64,000 nt of DNA from Elmis aenea. Its lineage: Eukaryota; Arthropoda; Insecta; Coleoptera; Elmidae. This document shows, one piece after another, positions 41,101 to 47,100 of the stretch (positions are counted from its first letter, which is position 1; every line of letters begins with the position of its first letter). The DNA lies in NCBI GenBank assembly GCA_947652605.1, contig OX393579.1:39624970-39688969 (forward strand). Direction: 5' to 3'. The translations under genes and the position numbers were made by a program. A model generated the notes under the pieces. It was not told the origin of the DNA and searched no databases. It saw only the letters and a program-made list of their open reading frames with translations.

Positions 41101-44100
41101 TCCTTCTGGAGGGGTCCTTGAGCCTTTTTATGATGTTCTAAAATCATCCAAATTTATTTTCCAGTGTCATTGGAGTAAAAAGTTTGAGAAAAACTGACGC
41201 AGATGTTGTTTCTCAATCGATTCTAAACACGGTATACCAGCTTTTAAAGAAATCACACTCACCCCCTTTTTCTAGTTTTTATTCTAAACAAGCAAGATTT
41301 TAGAGAGGTAATATGTGCATAAAACCCAATTATCTGAACAAATTCATTATTTCAAATCATTTACGGTTTCGCCTTAAATGGTTGTAAGTTGTAACTTCCT
41401 TAGTTCAAATGGAACACCCTGTACCTGTATATTTTCACTAAAAGGAAGACATTTTTAATAGAACTACAATGTTTTGCAAACTTTTTAACATCTAAAATTG
41501 ATTTTTATAATATGAACAATTAATCGAAAAACGTTTTTGAATATTTTTTTTGACATTTAAGTTACTTTATTTGGATTTAAATTTTTCAAAATCGATTTTT
41601 GGATAATAAGACATTTATTTTTAATTGGATATAGTGGCTCATGCGATTATTTTAATAGAGCATTTTCTGACGAATCCAACAATGCCTAAAACTTGTATTT
41701 TTATTTATAAAGGTTGTAATAAAAATTATTACGAAACTTGTGATATATTTTGATCAAATGGTTCGCTGTACTAAACTGCAAAAATAGTTATTTATGTATC
41801 AAGGCCAAAAAGTGTAACTTTTTTGGCCGCGTCTGGTTTGCTGGCCGAGACGTAGTCGAGGCCAGCAAACAGGCAAGGCCGAAAAAGTACGTTTTGGCCG
41901 AGGTGCATATTACATTTTTTGTGCGATCGAATTAAAAACAATTTAAATTTTTAGTAATTTTCAAAATTATAGGTTAGAAACTACGTGACATTCTGTCACT
42001 GACAGATGACGGCGTATGTACTGCATTACCGGCCCTCTCCTTAGCAACGGCCGTAAAAGTTACTTTTTCGGCCGTTGCTAAGGGTAACGGCCTGAAAAGT
42101 AACTTTTACGGCCGTTGCTAAGGATAGGGCCGGTAATGTAGTACTTTATGGTTGCTAACGCATCCGTCAAACAGCTGTTTCTAGTACGATCGCACAAAAA
42201 ACAATTTTTGTTGTGCACAGCTACCATAGTTTTTAAGACGGAAAATTGAAACGATTGAATCTAATAACCAGTGAACATTTCTTAATTTTATGAATAAATT
42301 TTAGTTTTTGGTTTGTTGTTGCTGAAAGCTAAATTTTCGGTCTTATAATAACAAAACCATTTGTTTTGTTGTAATTAAGCACAGTGTAGGTACTACTACG
42401 ATTAATATAATATCTTGCAAGTCTGTTATGATGTACTCGTACAAGTTTTTATATGTTGTGATTATCGGATTCTATGCACATATTAAATTTTGTTTGTTAA
42501 ATTAAAAACTAAATAAAAAAGCACCCCTGGCCTCTTCTCACACAAAACTACAGTATTTACTGCCAGAAAGAATATTTATTATTAAACGAGGACATAGTGA
42601 TCAAAATCAATCCATAAAATTGACAGATGATGTTCAGATCACTTCAGTGGATGCTCGATTTAAGACGCTCTACAATTTGTTACACGTTTAAAAAAATTTT
42701 GTTTGACGATTCCGTGATTTTTAATAAACAAGTAATTATCCTTGACATTGCCAGTGCATGCGAACCATATCTGAATTTAAATTATTGCTTATAACAATAA
42801 ACAGAAGTATTTAAATGTTAATTTATAATCCATTATTTTTATTACCTTAAAATCTCGTAAAAACGCAAATCGATTGCTTTAACTGAATTTTTGATACTGC
42901 CTAATTATTATAATATATTAATAAAAATGATTGTTTATGACCATAAACGTCTTGATTATTGTTTTTAAAATCTGAATTTATGTATTTTTTTTGTTTTTAG
43001 AATTTATAATATTTACTGCTTTTTGCTTTTAATCTCAGTAAGCTATGTCTTAACATATATCACTAGATATACAAGAAAATATTCGCTTAGTTTCGAAAAA
43101 TTATGTGGTAAAAAAAAAACTTATGTAATACTGAGAACGTTGAAAAATAATCATTTTAAGCATAAAATAAAAAGTAAACTCTTCCAAACTATGTGCGAAT
43201 TTACGAGGGCAATTATCCAGTAATATCAGAATCTCACTAGTCATGAAAAAAAAACATAGCTAAATTTTACTTTTCAATGAAACTCGCTTTGACAGCACAC
43301 TTATTTCAGTATTTTTAGACAATCTTATCCCGTTTTTTAAAAAAAATAATCTTTTTACACGTCTGTAAAATACTTAAATGCTACTCCAAATCGGCTTTAA
43401 CTTCTTTATCAGATTCAAATTGCCTTCCTCTTAGATTTTTTTTTAAACTTGTGAATAGATAAAAGTCACAGGGTGCTAACTCAAAGTGACTTATTGTTAG
43501 CTTAACGAAATTAGAATCCTGGATAATTTGTTAAACTTTATAAACCTTGTGTGCACTCTGCAATTACCGTGAAGCGACGATTTTTTTGCTGAAAAGAATT
43601 TAGTAGTTTAGCAATTTTCGAATTTTGAGCAGTTTCACCATATACCTGTCTAGTAATTATAGAACCCTTTTGTTTTGTATAAAGGGTGTCCAAGTTATCA
43701 TGAACAGCATGAGAATCTCGTTAACAATAAGACATCCAGAGTTGATTAAATGGGTTAAAATGATCTATGATTTAAGACTTACGAGCAACCATTTTAATTA
43801 AAAAAATAATAGTTTTTGCGCTTTTGATAATTAACAAAAAAATGAAGTTTTAAATTTTGGCTTATAACTTGCTTATTTGAAATCATACTTAAAATATTTT
43901 TTAACATTATTAGGTCACTTTTTTGCGTACATTTTAATGTTTTTAATTTTTTTTTTAAATGATGCCAACTACAACCTGTATTTAATGTAAGAAAGTTGAT
44001 GTTAAAATAACAAAGCAAATGAAAATAGGTAAAATTTATTGACTAATTACAAATCTGCGTAAAAAAGTGTCTCAATAATGTCGAAAAATATTTTAAGTAT

Positions 44101-47100
44101 CATTTTAAATAAGCAAGTTATGAGCAAAAATTTAAAACGTCATTGTTTTGTTTTTATCTATGGCGCAAAAGCTATTCATTTTTTCAACAAAAAAAAACCT
44201 AGGATAGTAAAAGTTGCTTTTAAATCATAGATCATTTTGACCCATTTAAACAACTCTGGATCTCTTATTGTTAACGAGATTCTCACGCTGTTCATGATAA
44301 CAAGAATGTATGTATTTGCTGATATGTGAACAAGAGTCTATTTTTACTTTATATTTCCTAAATAACAAAAAAAATTGTAAAAATGAGTTGTTCATATTAA
44401 TATGTAATAAACTTCAACAATTCTGTTATACCGCGGTTATAATATAACGCGGGTCGTACACACCCCCCCCCCCCACCACGCAAACCCGCGTTTTAACTGA
44501 CTTCCACTGTATAACCATCACAAAAAATGTCTATATAATTTACTACTCTTGAGTACTGTACTGTGAAGGTTTAATTTGGATAACTTTAAACCAATTGTAG
44601 AAATGATCACCAATGATGATTGCTCAAATATTTGTAATTAATTTTAAAATTTCTACTACAGGTCCTGGTCTAATTTTTGTTGTATATCCTCAAGCAATGG
44701 CTAAAATGCCAGCGTCTCAACTGTGGGCAAGTTTATTTTTCTTCATGTTACTATGTCTAGGATTGAACAGTCAGGTAATTCCGAGTTTTGCAATAATATT
44801 GAGTAAATAATTATAGAATTTTGTAGTTTGCGATAGTTGAGGTTGTAGTTACATCCATACAAGATGGTTTTCCCACTTGGATCAAGAAACGTTTAGTCTG
44901 TCATGAAATGTTAGTCTTGGTCATTTGCGTTGTATCATTTTTATGCGGTTTGCCGAACGTAACAAGAGTAAGTAACTGTTCAAAGTGTTGTTTGTAATTG
45001 ATCTTACAGTTATCGTTAATTTTTAGGGAGGAATTTACTTTTTCCAATTGATGGATCATTATGCGGCTTCAATATCGATTATGTACCTAGCGTTCTTCGA
45101 AATAATTGCGATAGCTTGGTTTTATGGTGTATGGAGATTGTCAAGAAATGTGGAGAGCATGACGGGGCGACCACCAAGCCTATATTTTAAATTTTGTTGG
45201 TTGATTGCAACCCCGTTTTTGATTTGCGCTGTTTGGGTGTTTTGTTTAATAGATTATAAGTCACCTACGTACAACAATGGAAGCTACCATTATCCAGTTG
45301 GAGCGATAGTTCTTGGATGGATCATATCTTCCCTATCCATTTTATGTGTACCTATTTATGCCGTGTATGTATATACTAAAACCCCAGGAAAAACTTGGTG
45401 TGATGTAAGTATAATAATATTTAACATTAATACTTTTTTCAATGTTTGTTGTATCATTCAAAGGCATTTTCCATCCTGCCATGTTTTACCAAAATTCTTG
45501 AAAAAATTTAGTATCACACTTTTTAACTGTTCTCTTTTCTTGATATCTTTTTAGCTCTTCTTCTGTTGTCTTTTGTTTATACCTAATTTTTGTTACGTAT
45601 TTAATGAATATTTCACGTGACTTAACCACGAAGACATATGCCTTCATGAGGTTTTTTTAGAGAAAAAAAAACAGGTTTTATTAGAAATGAGACTTGTCAT
45701 TTAATACTACAAAAGTGATTATTACAGCAGTACGTCGCTTGGTTACGGTCTGTTCGTCAATCTGTATGTAACAGCTTAGGCCCGATTGCACAAAGTAACG
45801 CTAATGTTAAAATGCAAGTTAATCCCTAAAACTAGGCAATATCAGTGCCAACTATGCTGCGATTTTGCTTGGTTCTAGGCTTAACGTGGTTTAATCCCAG
45901 GGTTAATCACAGGTTAGTTTTTATGTAATCGGGGACCTAAAAGTTACAAGTTTAGACAAGTTCGTTCTCATAATGTATATGTATTATACAGGGTGAGGCA
46001 TCACTTATGACACCCCCACTTATTTTGTTATTGGAAAGAATTATCAAAAGAAATTTCAAATAAAAGTTGTTTGATACAGTATTTCCCAAAATACTGTCAT
46101 GTCAAATTTTTGTTTTCTTTTGTTTTTTTTTTAATGGCACCATACATATTTTTTTTATACGGTTTGAAAGACATTTTCTTTCTCTTTTCAACGTACTAAC
46201 ACTTTTATACCCTTACATAACAAAATTTTTAAGAAAATCGCAAAAGAACAATTACTACGTTTTAAAAGCGTACGGTAGTTACTAATTAATTTACTTTAGT
46301 AGGCTTTGAAAATGATACAAAATGGTAAAAAATGCATTACAGTAGTTTTGTGTTTACCGTTGTAACCTAATTAACTTTTTTTTAAATTATTTACCATTTT
46401 GTATCATTTTCAAAGCCTACTAATGTAAATTAATTAATACCGTACGCTTTTAAAACCAAATTGTTCTTTTGCAATTTTCTTAAAAAATTTGTTATGTAAG
46501 GGTATAAAAGTTTTAGTGCGTTGAAAACAGAAAGAAAATGTCTTTCAAACCGTATAAAAAAATATGTATGGTGTTATTTAAAAAAAAAACAAATATGGTG
46601 CCGTAACTTCTCAAAAAAGCAAAAGAAAAAAAATATTTCATGACAATATTTTGGAAAATACTGTATAAAACAACTTTTATTTGAAACTTTCTTAATAATT
46701 CTTTTCAATAACAAAATAAGTGGGGGTGTCATAAGTGATGCCTCACCCTGTATATTATGTGTTCATATTTTTTTATTAGTATGGTGTATTCATGTATTGG
46801 ATTACAGACAATGCTCCATTAGTAATTTTTATTTTTAAAAACTAAATTTAATTATTAAAAAAAATTACATTGTCCATGTATTTAAGTTAAGTCATCATCA
46901 TTTTTATTTTAAGGAATTTTTTAACTTACGGATACGAAAATATAATAATTTTCAGTTGTACTTAAAATTATCTTTACTTCTATAAAACCGTTTTTTATAT
47001 TTTCACGTAAGAAAATCACAATTTTGGAAAAACGAAATCAAGTAGTTTTTCACTCTTTGACAAATTTCTGAGATACTTTTATAAAACAGGTTTTACAAGG

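Noticed and set aside
42510..42691. Open stretch preceded by an acceptor-like CAAAACTACAG in transporter intron 6
   Set aside because: It ends in a stop, and exons 6 and 7 join perfectly without it. A transposase relic is possible, but the similarity is too weak to call.
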